Below, one piece after another: positions 9,910 to 18,571 of a stretch of 64,000 bases of DNA. A program made the translations under genes and the position numbers. Every line of letters begins with the position of its first letter. Position 1 is the stretch's first letter. Source of the DNA: Pseudomonas sp. ICMP22404 (lineage in GTDB: Bacteria > Pseudomonadota > Gammaproteobacteria > Pseudomonadales > Pseudomonadaceae); contig NZ_VCNG01000012.1 in assembly GCF_006227205.1 (NCBI RefSeq), positions 1 through 64,000 of the forward strand, given 5' to 3'. The notes beneath the pieces were generated by a model. That model searched no databases and was not told the DNA's origin. It worked only from the letters and a program-made list of their open reading frames with translations.

Positions 9910-9958
9910 GGATAGGCGGTGTTGTTGCGAGGGGGCGGTTGACCCGCCCCCTCACAGT

Positions 9959-12808
9959 TCAAGCGTAGCTTTCGATCGACGGGCAGGCACAGACCAGGTT
10001 GCGGTCGCCGAACACGTTGTCGACCCGGCCCACTGGCGGCCAGTATTTGCTTTCGATCAACGACGCGACCGGGTACACCGCTTGTTCGCGGCTGTAGGGG
10101 TGGGCCCACTCGCCGACGATTTCCGCCGCGGTGTGCGGGGCGTTTTTCAGCGGGTTGTCGTCCTTGTCCAGGCTGCCGTTTTCCACTGCGCGGATTTCTT
10201 CGCGGATGCAGATCATGGCGTCGCAGAAGCGGTCCAGTTCTTCCTTGGATTCACTTTCGGTCGGCTCGATCATCAGCGTGCCGGCCACCGGGAACGACAT
10301 GGTCGGGGCGTGGAAGCCGAAGTCGATCAGGCGCTTGGCCACGTCGTCGACACTGATGCCGCTGCTGTCCTTGAGTGGGCGCAGGTCGAGGATGCACTCG
10401 TGGGCCACCAGGCCGTTGCTGCCGGTGTAGAGCACCGGGTAGTGCTCTTCCAGGCGACGGGCGATGTAGTTGGCATTGAGGATCGCCAATTGCGAGGCGC
10501 GCTTGAGGCCGGCGCCACCCATCATGCGGATGTACATCCAGGTGATCGGCAGGATGCTGGCGCTGCCGAACGGCGCCGCACATACCGCACCTTCCTTGCG
10601 CTCCATGCTGGCATGGCCCGGCAGGAAAGGCGCCAGGTGCGACTTGACGCCAATCGGGCCGACGCCCGGGCCGCCGCCGCCGTGGGGAATGCAGAACGTC
10701 TTGTGCAGGTTCAGGTGCGACACGTCGCCGCCGAACTTGCCCGGGGCACAGAGGCCGACCATGGCATTCATGTTGGCGCCGTCGATGTACACCTGGCCGC
10801 CGTTGTCATGGATGATGCCGCAGATTTCGCGGATGCCTTCCTCGAACACGCCGTGGGTGGACGGGTAGGTGATCATCAGCGCGGCGAGGTGTTCGCGGTG
10901 CTCGATGGCCTTGGCACGCAAGTCTTCGATGTCGACGTTGCCACGGGCATCGCACGCGGTGACGACCACACGCATGCCGGCCATGTTGGCGGTGGCCGGG
11001 TTGGTGCCGTGGGCCGACGAAGGAATCAGGCAGATGTCGCGACGGTCTTCGCCACGGCTCTGGTGATAGGCGCGGATCGCCAGCAGGCCGGCGTACTCAC
11101 CCTGGGAACCGGCGTTGGGTTGCAGCGACACCGCGTCGTAGCCGGTGGCGGCGCAAAGCATGGCTTCCAGTTCATCGGTCAACTGCTGGTAACCGGCGCT
11201 CTGCTCGGCCGGGGCGAATGGGTGCAGGGCGCCGAATTCGGCCCAGGTCACCGGGATCATTTCGCTGGCGGCGTTGAGTTTCATGGTGCAGGAACCCAGC
11301 GGGATCATGGTGCGATCCAGGGCCAGGTCCTTGTCGGCGAGCTTGCGCAGGTAGCGCATCAGCTCGGTTTCGGAGTGGTAACGGTTGAACACCGGGTGGC
11401 TGAGGACCGGCGACTGGCGTACCAGTTCGGCAGGGATACGGCTTTGTACGCTGGCGGCCAGGGTGGTGAAGTCCGGCAGGGCCTTGCCGCCGGCCAGCAG
11501 TGCCCACAGGGTTTCGATGTCGGCCTGGCAGGTGGTTTCGTCCAGGGACAGGCCCAGGCGTTCAGTGTCTACCGCGCGCAGGTTGATGCGTTTGGCGCGG
11601 GCCTGGTCGTGCAGGGCAGCGGTTTGCGCGCCGGTGTGCAGGGTCAGGGTGTCGAAGAAGCTGTCCTGTTCGACGCTCACGCCCAACGCACCCAGACCCT
11701 TGGCGAGGATCGCGGTCAGGTGATGGATGCGGTTGGCGATTTGCACCAGGCCCTTGGGACCGTGGTACACGGCGTACATGCTGGCGATGTTCGCCAGCAG
11801 CACCTGGGCGGTGCAGATGTTGCTCGTGGCTTTCTCGCGACGGATGTGTTGCTCGCGGGTCTGCATCGCCAGGCGCAGGGCCGGCTTGCCGAAACGGTCC
11901 ACGGATACCCCGACCAGGCGGCCTGGCATGTCGCGCTTGAAGGCATCCTTAGTGGAGAAATACGCCGCGTGCGGGCCGCCGAAACCCAGCGGTACGCCGA
12001 AGCGTTGGGCGCTGCCGATGGCGACATCGGCGCCGAATTCGCCCGGCGGGGTCAGCAGGGTCAGGGCCAGCAGATCAGCCGCGACTGCCACCAGGGCATT
12101 GGCCCCGTGGAAGCGCTCGGTCAGTTCGCGGTAGTCGAACAGGTCGCCGTTGCTGGCCGGGTATTGCAGCAGCGCGCCGAAGAACGGGCTGGCATCGGTC
12201 AGCTCGCGTTCGTCGCCGACCACCACGTCGATGCCCAGGGGCTCGGCACGGGTGCGCAGCACGTCGAGGGTCTGTGGGTGGCAGTGGCGCGAGGCGAAGA
12301 AGGCATTGCTGCCCTTGTTCTTGCTCAGGCGCTTGCAGAAGGTCATGGCTTCGGCGGCGGCGGTGGCTTCGTCCAGCAACGAGGCGTTGGCAATCGGCAG
12401 GCCGGTGAGGTCGCTGATCAGGGTCTGGAAGTTCAGCAGCGCTTCGAGACGACCCTGGGAAATTTCCGGTTGGTACGGCGTGTAGGCGGTGTACCAGGCC
12501 GGGTTTTCCAGCAGGTTGCGCAGGATCGGTGCCGGCGTATGGCAGTTGTAGTAGCCCTGGCCGATGTAGGTCTTGAACAGCTGGTTCTTGGCGGCGATGG
12601 CCTTGATCGAGGCCAGTGCATCGGCTTCGCTCTGGCCATCACCCATCTCCAGCACGCTGGTTCCCTTGATGCTCTCAGGGATGACGCTGGCGCTCAGGGC
12701 TTCCAGGGAGTCGTAGCCCAGGCGTTCGAGCATGGCTTGCTCGTCGCTGGCCCGCGGGCCGATATGACGGGCGATGAATTCGTTGGCGGTGCCCAGATTA
12801 ACGGTCAT
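9959..12808 (-). CDS. gcvP: Glycine dehydrogenase (decarboxylating), P protein
   Basis: A 949-residue single-chain P protein. It decarboxylates glycine with PLP and passes the aminomethyl group to the lipoyl arm of GcvH. The PLP lysine lies in HLNLHKTFCIPHGGGGPG near residue 700, and the N-terminal half carries the paired non-catalytic domain. GAGGAG precedes ATG 12808 by six bases. It starts 10 bp after gcvH in the operon. Confidence 0.97.
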   Translation of the reverse strand: MTVNLGTANEFIARHIGPRASDEQAMLERLGYDSLEALSASVIPESIKGTSVLEMGDGQSEADALASIKAIAAKNQLFKTYIGQGYYNCHTPAPILRNLLENPAWYTAYTPYQPEISQGRLEALLNFQTLISDLTGLPIANASLLDEATAAAEAMTFCKRLSKNKGSNAFFASRHCHPQTLDVLRTRAEPLGIDVVVGDERELTDASPFFGALLQYPASNGDLFDYRELTERFHGANALVAVAADLLALTLLTPPGEFGADVAIGSAQRFGVPLGFGGPHAAYFSTKDAFKRDMPGRLVGVSVDRFGKPALRLAMQTREQHIRREKATSNICTAQVLLANIASMYAVYHGPKGLVQIANRIHHLTAILAKGLGALGVSVEQDSFFDTLTLHTGAQTAALHDQARAKRINLRAVDTERLGLSLDETTCQADIETLWALLAGGKALPDFTTLAASVQSRIPAELVRQSPVLSHPVFNRYHSETELMRYLRKLADKDLALDRTMIPLGSCTMKLNAASEMIPVTWAEFGALHPFAPAEQSAGYQQLTDELEAMLCAATGYDAVSLQPNAGSQGEYAGLLAIRAYHQSRGEDRRDICLIPSSAHGTNPATANMAGMRVVVTACDARGNVDIEDLRAKAIEHREHLAALMITYPSTHGVFEEGIREICGIIHDNGGQVYIDGANMNAMVGLCAPGKFGGDVSHLNLHKTFCIPHGGGGPGVGPIGVKSHLAPFLPGHASMERKEGAVCAAPFGSASILPITWMYIRMMGGAGLKRASQLAILNANYIARRLEEHYPVLYTGSNGLVAHECILDLRPLKDSSGISVDDVAKRLIDFGFHAPTMSFPVAGTLMIEPTESESKEELDRFCDAMICIREEIRAVENGSLDKDDNPLKNAPHTAAEIVGEWAHPYSREQAVYPVASLIESKYWPPVGRVDNVFGDRNLVCACPSIESYA

Positions 12809-12818
12809 GTGGCGCTCC

Positions 12819-13202
12819 TCAGGCTTCGGCGTTGGCTTTGATCAGACGGTCATAGGCGTCCTGATCCAGCAGTTGGCCAACTTCAGCGGCATTGGCTGGC
12901 TTGAAACGGAAAAACCAGCCTTCGCCCAGCGGATCTTCGTTGACCAGTTCAGGATTGCTTTCCAAGGACGGGTTGACTTCCAACACGTCACCGTCCAACG
13001 GCATGTAGACACCGCTCGCGGCCTTCACCGATTCCACGGTAGAGGCTTCGTCACCCTTGGCGTAGGTTTGCAGTTCCGGTAACTGAACATAGACCACATC
13101 GCCCAAAGCGTTCTGTGCGAACGCGGTGATGCCGACTGTGACGCTGCCATCGGCTTCGGCGCGCAGCCATTCGTGATCTTCAGTGAAACGCAACTCGCTC
13201 AT
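12819..13202 (-). CDS. gcvH: Glycine cleavage H protein
   Basis: A 127-residue lipoyl carrier protein of the glycine cleavage complex. The lipoylated lysine is Lys60 in STVESVKAAS. Start MSELRFTEDHEWL (13202) is preceded by GGAG and matches the family; an 18-residue upstream extension is rejected. It is the first gene of the operon and lies about 70 bp from the predicted sigma-54 transcription start. Confidence 0.97.
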   Translation of the reverse strand: MSELRFTEDHEWLRAEADGSVTVGITAFAQNALGDVVYVQLPELQTYAKGDEASTVESVKAASGVYMPLDGDVLEVNPSLESNPELVNEDPLGEGWFFRFKPANAAEVGQLLDQDAYDRLIKANAEA

Positions 13203-13281
13203 GGAAACTCCTGGGGCCAGATTCGTCTGGTGGACGCGAAGAAAGGCGCGGGACATGACCCGGCCGTATGGTTATATCCAT

Positions 13282-13297
13282 AGCAAGAATGCGGCCA
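13282..13297 (-). promoter_or_regulatory. Predicted sigma-54 promoter of the gcvHP-sda-gcvT operon
   Basis: The minus strand reads TGGCCGCATTCTTGCT, with GG and GC exactly 12 bases apart as required for -24/-12 elements (consensus TGGCACN5TTGCW). It lies 80 bp before gcvH and just downstream of the activator boxes at 13362-13479. The activator gene adjacent encodes a sigma-54 enhancer-binding protein, which supports the assignment. Confidence 0.75.
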
Positions 13298-13361
13298 ATA
13301 TCGATAAGTGCTTATGGATCAATGATTTGAGGGGGGGTGGAGCGGTGTGGATAACCTTGGC

Positions 13362-13379
13362 TGTAGCGAAATCGCTACA
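13362..13379 (-). promoter_or_regulatory. GcsR box 1 (promoter-proximal)
   Basis: TGTAGCGAAATCGCTACA is a perfect 18-bp palindrome. It fits the GcsR operator pattern TGTAACGN4CGTTCCG known for P. aeruginosa gcvH2 (recalled) and lies about 65 bp upstream of the -24 element. Confidence 0.7.
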
Positions 13380-13442
13380 GCGTCGCGCCTGGAAAAAATG
13401 ATTGTGGGATCAAAGCCTTATCCGGCGCAGTTTACCGCTGCC

Positions 13443-13460
13443 TGTAGCGATATCGTTCCA
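13443..13460 (-). promoter_or_regulatory. GcsR box 2
   Basis: TGTAGCGATATCGTTCCA has the same TGTAGCG left half as boxes 1 and 3 and a CGTTCC right half identical to the recalled consensus. It starts 81 bp from box 1. Confidence 0.7.
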
Positions 13461-13461
13461 C

Positions 13462-13479
13462 TGTAGCGCTTTCAGTACA
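13462..13479 (-). promoter_or_regulatory. GcsR box 3
   Basis: TGTAGCGCTTTCAGTACA follows box 2 with one base between them (19-bp period). The left half is intact and the right half is weaker. Confidence 0.6.
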
Positions 13480-13520
13480 GATGGAGGTCGTTTTTGAGCC
13501 GATTATTGGTCAAGGCAGGC

Positions 13521-13612
13521 CCTGTGGGAGCGAGCCTGCTCGCGATGGCGGAGTATCAGTCAATATTTCTGTAGCAGGCACGCCGCCATCGCGAGCAGGC
13601 TCGCTCCCACAG
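13521..13612. repeat. REPIN downstream of gcsR
   Basis: CCTGTGGGAGCGAGCCTGCT from 13521 pairs with the inverted copy ending at 13612. It lies between the gcsR stop and the enhancer boxes of the gcv operon and may separate the two transcripts. Confidence 0.85.
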
Positions 13613-13630
13613 AGGTCCTTCCAGAGGGCC

Positions 13631-15139
13631 CTATGGCTTGTTGGGAATCCCGTACTTGCGCAACCGGTGGGCGATCGCCGTATGGGAGGTCTGCAGGCGG
13701 CTGGCGAGTTGGCGGGTGGACGGGTAGTTGACGTAGAGGCTTTCGAGCAAGTGTTTCTCGAAGGTTTCCACGGCCTGTTCCAGGCTTTCGACGTCTACAT
13801 CGCCTTGTCGCGCGACGGAAGTGCCGGCGATGTCCAGGTCACCAATGTCCACCAGGCTGCTCTCGCAGATCGCCGCGGCGCGGAAGATCACGTTCTGCAG
13901 TTGTCGCACGTTGCCAGGCCAGCGGTTACCCAGCAGCGCCGGATAGGTGCCGGGGGCCAGGCGACAGACCGGTCGCTGAATCTGGGCGCAGGCCTGTTGC
14001 ATGAAATGCCGGGCCAGCAGCAGGATGTCCTGGCCGCGCTCACGCAGTGGCGGGACCTCGACGTTGAGCACGTTCAGGCGATAGAACAAGTCTTCGCGGA
14101 ACGAACCTTCGTTGACCATTTTCTCCAGGTTGCGATGGGTCGCGCTGAGGATCCGCACGTTGACCTTGATTTCCCGGTCGCCGCCGACCCGGCGGAAGCT
14201 GCCGTCATTGAGGAAACGCAGCAGCTTGGCTTGCAGATACGGCGACATCTCACCGATTTCGTCCAGGAACACCGTGCCCTGGTTCGCCAGTTCCATCAGT
14301 CCTGGTTTACCCCCCCGTTGGGCGCCGGTAAAGGCGCCGGGGGCGTAGCCGAACAGTTCGCTTTCGGCCAGGTTCTCCGGCAGCGCGGCGCAGTTCAAGG
14401 CCAGGAACGGTGCGCCGTGCCGCGCACTGATGGCATGGCAGGCCCGCGCCACCAGCTCCTTGCCGGTGCCGGTTTCGCCCTGGATCAGCAGTGGTGCGTC
14501 CAGCGCCGCAACCCGTTGCGCCCGAGCCTTGAGGGTGCGGATCGCCGGGGAGTCGCCGAGCAGCGCATCAAAACCTTCGGCATGGTCGTGGTGCAGCGCC
14601 GACAGGCGTTCGCCGATGCGGTTCGGCTGGTACAGCGTGAGCAGTGCGCCGGCGTCGGTGATGGGCGTGGCGTCCAGCAGCCAGGTCTGGCCATTGAGGG
14701 TGATTTCCCGCAGCGGCAAGCGAAAGCCGTTCTCCAGCAAGGTGCCCAACAGCGCCTCGTCCCCGAACAGCCCGGCCACGCTTTCGCCGGCCGGTTCCCG
14801 ACCGTACAGGGCGATCAGCGCAGGGTTGGCGAGCAACACGTTGCCAGCGCTGTCGAGGGCCAGCACCGGGTCGGTCATGGCCGCCAGAAGGGCATCGAGC
14901 TGCAGGTGCCGACGCTGGCCCGGCAGGATGTCCACCACGGTAACCGCCTGCACTCCCCGCACGCTGAACAGCGCCTCACGCAGCTCGTCCAGCACCTGCG
15001 GGCTGAGGGTCGGGGCGTCGATGTAGACGTTGGGCGGCACCATCTCCACCGCATCCAGATTGAGATTGCGCCCACCCAGCAACGCCAGGACTTCCTGGGT
15101 GATGCCAACGCGGTCGATGAAACTGACGTGGATACGCAT
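13631..15139 (-). CDS. gcsR: TyrR-like sigma-54 activator GcsR
   Basis: A 502-residue enhancer-binding protein with an N-terminal ACT-like domain (about 1-75), a PAS-like domain (about 80-190), an AAA+ domain with Walker A GETGTGKE, the sigma-54 contact loop GAFTGA and Walker B VFLDEIGEM, and a C-terminal TyrR-type helix-turn-helix (STRQLASRLQTSHTAIAHRL). P. aeruginosa GcsR senses glycine and activates the gcv operon from a sigma-54 promoter (recalled). The adjacent operon, boxes and promoter support the same role here. Confidence 0.88.
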   Translation of the reverse strand: MRIHVSFIDRVGITQEVLALLGGRNLNLDAVEMVPPNVYIDAPTLSPQVLDELREALFSVRGVQAVTVVDILPGQRRHLQLDALLAAMTDPVLALDSAGNVLLANPALIALYGREPAGESVAGLFGDEALLGTLLENGFRLPLREITLNGQTWLLDATPITDAGALLTLYQPNRIGERLSALHHDHAEGFDALLGDSPAIRTLKARAQRVAALDAPLLIQGETGTGKELVARACHAISARHGAPFLALNCAALPENLAESELFGYAPGAFTGAQRGGKPGLMELANQGTVFLDEIGEMSPYLQAKLLRFLNDGSFRRVGGDREIKVNVRILSATHRNLEKMVNEGSFREDLFYRLNVLNVEVPPLRERGQDILLLARHFMQQACAQIQRPVCRLAPGTYPALLGNRWPGNVRQLQNVIFRAAAICESSLVDIGDLDIAGTSVARQGDVDVESLEQAVETFEKHLLESLYVNYPSTRQLASRLQTSHTAIAHRLRKYGIPNKP

Positions 15140-15240
15140 GGGGCGGTTTCGGGTTCTGGAGTGCGGAGGGTGGCAAGTATGCCTTGGGGCGGGCTGTTGG
15201 TGGAATCCAGGTGCACGACTTGAGAGGCGTATTGCCCCCA

Positions 15241-15327
15241 GTGGGAGCGAGCCTGCTCGCGATGGCGATGTGTCAGTTGCGCAAATGTTGACTGATACTC
15301 CGCCATCGCGAGCAGGCTCGCTCCCAC
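15241..15327. repeat. REPIN between the LysR gene and gcsR
   Basis: GTGGGAGCGAGCCTGCTCGC at 15241 pairs with its inverted copy ending at 15327. Confidence 0.85.
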
Positions 15328-15352
15328 AGGGACAGTGGTGAGGAAGTATTTT

Positions 15353-16258
15353 TTACAACCCCACATCCCACTCCGGCGTCTCGGGAAACCTCACCACCAG
15401 GAAGTCCACCAGGCTGCGCAGCGCCGACGGCATGTGTCGGCGTGATGCGTACACCGCGTACATGTTCATCTGCCGGGGTTCGGCGTGGGCCAGCAGGCGG
15501 GTCAGTTCGCCGCTCTTGATGTGGGCGCCGGCCTGGTAGCTGGGCAGCATTGCCACGCCGGCACCGGCCATGGTCGCCCTTAGCAAGGTGCTGGCGTCGT
15601 TGCCGCTGATATTGCCCTGCACCGGCACCGAGACCTGCTCGCCATCCTGCTCGAAATGCCAGAGGCTCTTGCCCACGTAGGAGTGGGTCAGGCAATTGTG
15701 CTGGCTCAGGTCCTCGACCCGTTGCGGTACCGGGTGTTTGCGCAGGTAACCGGGCGAGGCGCAGATCACCGAGCGGCAGACGGTGAGGCGCCGGGCGATC
15801 AGGCTGGGGTCCAGGTCGTTGCTCATGCGGATCGCCAGGTCGATGCGTTCGTCCACCAGGTTCACGGTGCGATCCAGCATTTGCAGGTCGACGCTCACCC
15901 CCGGATACCGGGTGACGTACTCGGTGATCGCCGCTGCCAACTGGGCCTGGCCGAACGAGGTGCTGGCGCTGATGCGCAAGATGCCTCGCGGGGCGTCGTC
16001 TGGCGCGCTGACAGCCGCCTGCATATCGCTGGACAGTTCCAGCATCTGTCGGCAGCGCGGCAATACCTCCAGGCCTGCGGCCGTCAGGCTCAGTTTGCGG
16101 GTGGTGCGGTGCATCAGTCGGGCACCGACCCAATCCTCCAGCTCCGCCAGATACCGCGAGACCACCGGCCGCGACAGGTCCAGGTACTCGGCCGCTGTCG
16201 ACTGGCTGCCCAGGTCCACCACGGCGACAAACACCCGCATTGCTTGTAGACGATCCAT
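15353..16258 (-). CDS. LysR-family transcriptional regulator
   Basis: A 301-residue regulator with an N-terminal winged helix-turn-helix (MDRLQAMRVFVAVVDLGSQS, with SRPVVSRYLAELEDWVGARL following) and a C-terminal substrate-binding-like domain. The effector is unknown. It is divergent from the MBL-fold gene at 16371 with a 112-bp gap, so that gene is its most likely target (inference). Confidence 0.92.
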   Translation of the reverse strand: MDRLQAMRVFVAVVDLGSQSTAAEYLDLSRPVVSRYLAELEDWVGARLMHRTTRKLSLTAAGLEVLPRCRQMLELSSDMQAAVSAPDDAPRGILRISASTSFGQAQLAAAITEYVTRYPGVSVDLQMLDRTVNLVDERIDLAIRMSNDLDPSLIARRLTVCRSVICASPGYLRKHPVPQRVEDLSQHNCLTHSYVGKSLWHFEQDGEQVSVPVQGNISGNDASTLLRATMAGAGVAMLPSYQAGAHIKSGELTRLLAHAEPRQMNMYAVYASRRHMPSALRSLVDFLVVRFPETPEWDVGL

Positions 16259-16370
16259 GATTTGCCCGCTTTCAGAAACAAACTATGTCGTAGCATCGCA
16301 TTTTTTGGAACGAACCAGATGACTAAGCTCCGTTTCATTGCCCTCGGGCCCATGGACAACGGAGCACAGC

Positions 16371-17249
16371 ATGACCGCAATCCCCTCACTCAAGCGCCTG
16401 TTGCTGGCAACCGCCGGCCTGGTCTTCACCGCCCACGCCTGGGCCGCCGACCTTACGCTCGACGTCTACAATCCTGGCGAGGCGGCGGTTTTCCCGGTGA
16501 CCTCGGTACTGGTCAGTGGCGCAAAGGAGGCGATTCTGGTGGATGCCCAGTTCGGCAAATCCCAGGCTGAACAGGTGGTGCAGAAAATCCGCGCCAGCGG
16601 CAAGCAATTGATCGCGATTTATATCAGCCATGGCGACCCGGACTACTATTTCGGCCTGGAAACCCTGACCGCTGCGTTCCCTGAAGCCAAGGTGCTGGCG
16701 TCTGCACCGACCGTCGAGCACATCAAGCAGACCGTCGACGGCAAGCTTAAATACTGGGGGCCGATCCTGAAGGCCGACGCGCCGGCCAAGGCTGTCGTGC
16801 CCCAAGTGCTCAAGGGCGACAGCCTGATGCTGGAAGGCCAGCGCTTGCAGATCGTCGGCCTCGACGGTCCACAATCGGACCGCAGTTTCCTGTGGATTCC
16901 TTCGATCAAGGCGGTGGTCGGCGGTGTGGTGGTGGCCGAGAACATTCACGTCTGGATGGCCGACACCCAGACGCCGCAATCCCATAAGGATTGGCTGGCG
17001 ACCCTGGCCGGTATTGAGAGGTTGCAACCGAGCACCGTGATCCCGGGGCATTACCTGGGCGAGAGTGCCCGCTCCCTCGCCGCGGTCACCTTCACCGCCG
17101 GGTACATCAAGGCGTTCGACGAAGAGACCGCTCGCGCCAAGGATTCCGCTGCGCTGATCGCGGCCATGGAACAACGTTATCCCAACCTGGGGGAAGACAG
17201 CTCCCTGGCGCTCAGTGCCAAGGTGGCGAAGGGGGAGATGAAGTGGTGA
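16371..17249 (+). CDS. Exported MBL-fold protein with atypical metal motif
   Basis: A 292-residue protein with a signal peptide of about 25 residues (AHAWA) and a metallo-beta-lactamase fold. Where active hydrolases have HxHxDH it has SHGDPDYYFG (His87, Asp89, Asp91), while a later histidine in VIPGHYLG is kept. Metal binding may be altered or reduced to one site. ATG 16371 has GGAG eight bases upstream. The substrate is not predictable. It is divergent from the LysR gene. Confidence 0.85.
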   Translation: MTAIPSLKRLLLATAGLVFTAHAWAADLTLDVYNPGEAAVFPVTSVLVSGAKEAILVDAQFGKSQAEQVVQKIRASGKQLIAIYISHGDPDYYFGLETLTAAFPEAKVLASAPTVEHIKQTVDGKLKYWGPILKADAPAKAVVPQVLKGDSLMLEGQRLQIVGLDGPQSDRSFLWIPSIKAVVGGVVVAENIHVWMADTQTPQSHKDWLATLAGIERLQPSTVIPGHYLGESARSLAAVTFTAGYIKAFDEETARAKDSAALIAAMEQRYPNLGEDSSLALSAKVAKGEMKW

Positions 17250-17280
17250 GGGACTTGTTCTTGTTATGCAGGAGCAAGGC

Positions 17281-17368
17281 CTGTGGGAGCAAGGCTTGCC
17301 CGCGATGAATTTGATTCGGTCTTTCTGAAAATCGCGGCGTCTGCATCGCGAGCAAGCTTTGCTCCCAC
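17281..17368. repeat. REPIN (variant arms)
   Basis: CTGTGGGAGCAAGGCTTGCC from 17281 faces an imperfect inverted copy (ATCGCGAGCAAGCTTTGCTC) ending at 17368. It lies between the MBL-fold gene and the NAD(P)-binding gene. Confidence 0.75.
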
Positions 17369-17422
17369 GGGCTTTGTATTCACAACAGTATTTTCAAACA
17401 TCGTTAATCACTGGAGAACATC

Positions 17423-18037
17423 ATGAGCAAAATCGCAATCATCGGCGCTACCGGTCGTGCCGGTAGCCAACTGATGGAAGAAGCCCTGCGTCGCGGTCAC
17501 AGTGTGACGGCCATCGCCCGTAATACCGCGAAAATCGGGGAAAGGACCGGGGTGACCTGCAAGCAACTGGACGTACTGGACAGCGAGGCGTTGACTGCCG
17601 CAGTCGACGGTCACGATGTCGTGATCAGCGCTGCCCACTTTGCCACCGTATCGGCCGACAAGATTGTCGCTCCGCTGAAGGCCGCCGGGGTCAAGCGGTT
17701 ACTGGTGGTGGGCGGCGCAGGCTCGCTGCTGTTGCCGGACAATAGCCGGGTGATCGACAGCGATGGTTTTCCAGAGGAATACCTGGCCGAAGCCACTGCC
17801 GGTGCTTTGTTCCTGGACGTGCTGCGCAAGGAGCAGGACCTGGACTGGACCTTCCTCTCGCCCTCGGCGGAGTTCGTGGAAACCGCCCGCACCGGCCAGT
17901 TCCGGCTCGGCAAGGACCATCTGATGTTTGACGCCGCCGGGCGCAGCTGGATCAGCTTTGCCGACTATGCCATTGCGATGATCGATGAAGTGGAAGCACC
18001 GCAGTTCTCAGGCACGCGGTTCACCGTCGGCTACTGA
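17423..18037 (+). CDS. NAD(P)-binding atypical SDR / NmrA-like protein
   Basis: A 204-residue Rossmann-fold protein with the nucleotide motif GATGRAG (8-14) at its N-terminus. It lacks the catalytic Tyr-x3-Lys of classical short-chain dehydrogenases, as usual for the atypical SDR/NmrA-like group (YwnB-type). It could be an NAD(P)H-dependent reductase or a redox-sensing protein. GGAG precedes ATG 17423. It probably has its own promoter in the REP-bearing gap upstream. Confidence 0.82.
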   Translation: MSKIAIIGATGRAGSQLMEEALRRGHSVTAIARNTAKIGERTGVTCKQLDVLDSEALTAAVDGHDVVISAAHFATVSADKIVAPLKAAGVKRLLVVGGAGSLLLPDNSRVIDSDGFPEEYLAEATAGALFLDVLRKEQDLDWTFLSPSAEFVETARTGQFRLGKDHLMFDAAGRSWISFADYAIAMIDEVEAPQFSGTRFTVGY

Positions 18038-18109
18038 TCCGGCGCGATCGCGCGCATGCTCTCCCACAATGGTATGGGGTGATCGCAGAGACCGCGGTCG
18101 CACCGGCCC

Positions 18110-18201
18110 CTGTGGGAGCGAGCCTGCTCGCGATGGCGGCAGTACAGGTAGCATCGCCACACGCTGATCCACCGCGATCGCGAGCAGGCTCGCTCCCACA
18201 G
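18110..18201. repeat. REPIN between convergent genes
   Basis: CTGTGGGAGCGAGCCTGCTC from 18110 pairs with its inverted copy ending at 18201. A degenerate half element lies at about 18042-18067. The pair fills the gap between the NAD(P)-binding gene and glpM, which converge. Confidence 0.85.
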
Positions 18202-18215
18202 GGTGCCGTCTACAT

Positions 18216-18554
18216 TCAGCCGTGCACCCTCACCCAGACACTGACCAGCACCGTCGCCGCCATCAGCCAGGCCACGGCCGCCACGGCCAGCGAAGCCTCG
18301 AGGCGCATGCGGTCGACCATGATGTACAGCGTCGCCAGGTACACGAAGTAGGGAATGATCGACCACATGCCAAACACGATGGTGGTCTTCAGGTCGTCCA
18401 CCGAACGACCCTTGCCGACGATATAGTGGGCAATCAGGGCAAAGGTGGGGAACAACGGCACCAGCCCGGCGATGTAATAGTTTCGGGTCTTGGCGAGCAT
18501 CGCCAGGACCACCACCACCGTCGCGCCGAGCGCCGCCTTGAAAATCAGGTCCAC
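18216..18554 (-). CDS. glpM: GlpM family membrane protein
   Basis: A 112-residue protein with four predicted membrane helices and the conserved GLVPLFPTFALIAHYIVG segment. GlpM was named in P. aeruginosa, where it affects alginate production; its biochemical role is unknown. It lies 17 bp after aauR on the same strand and could be co-transcribed with it. Confidence 0.8.
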   Translation of the reverse strand: MDLIFKAALGATVVVVLAMLAKTRNYYIAGLVPLFPTFALIAHYIVGKGRSVDDLKTTIVFGMWSIIPYFVYLATLYIMVDRMRLEASLAVAAVAWLMAATVLVSVWVRVHG

Positions 18555-18571
18555 AGCTTTATCGTCCCCGG

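Noticed and set aside
9848..12841. 997-codon open frame on the plus strand antisense to gcvP
   Set aside because: It mirrors gcvP codon for codon in a GC-rich gene, has low-complexity composition (rich in Gly, Gln, His, Val) and no family motifs; gcvP has full motif support.
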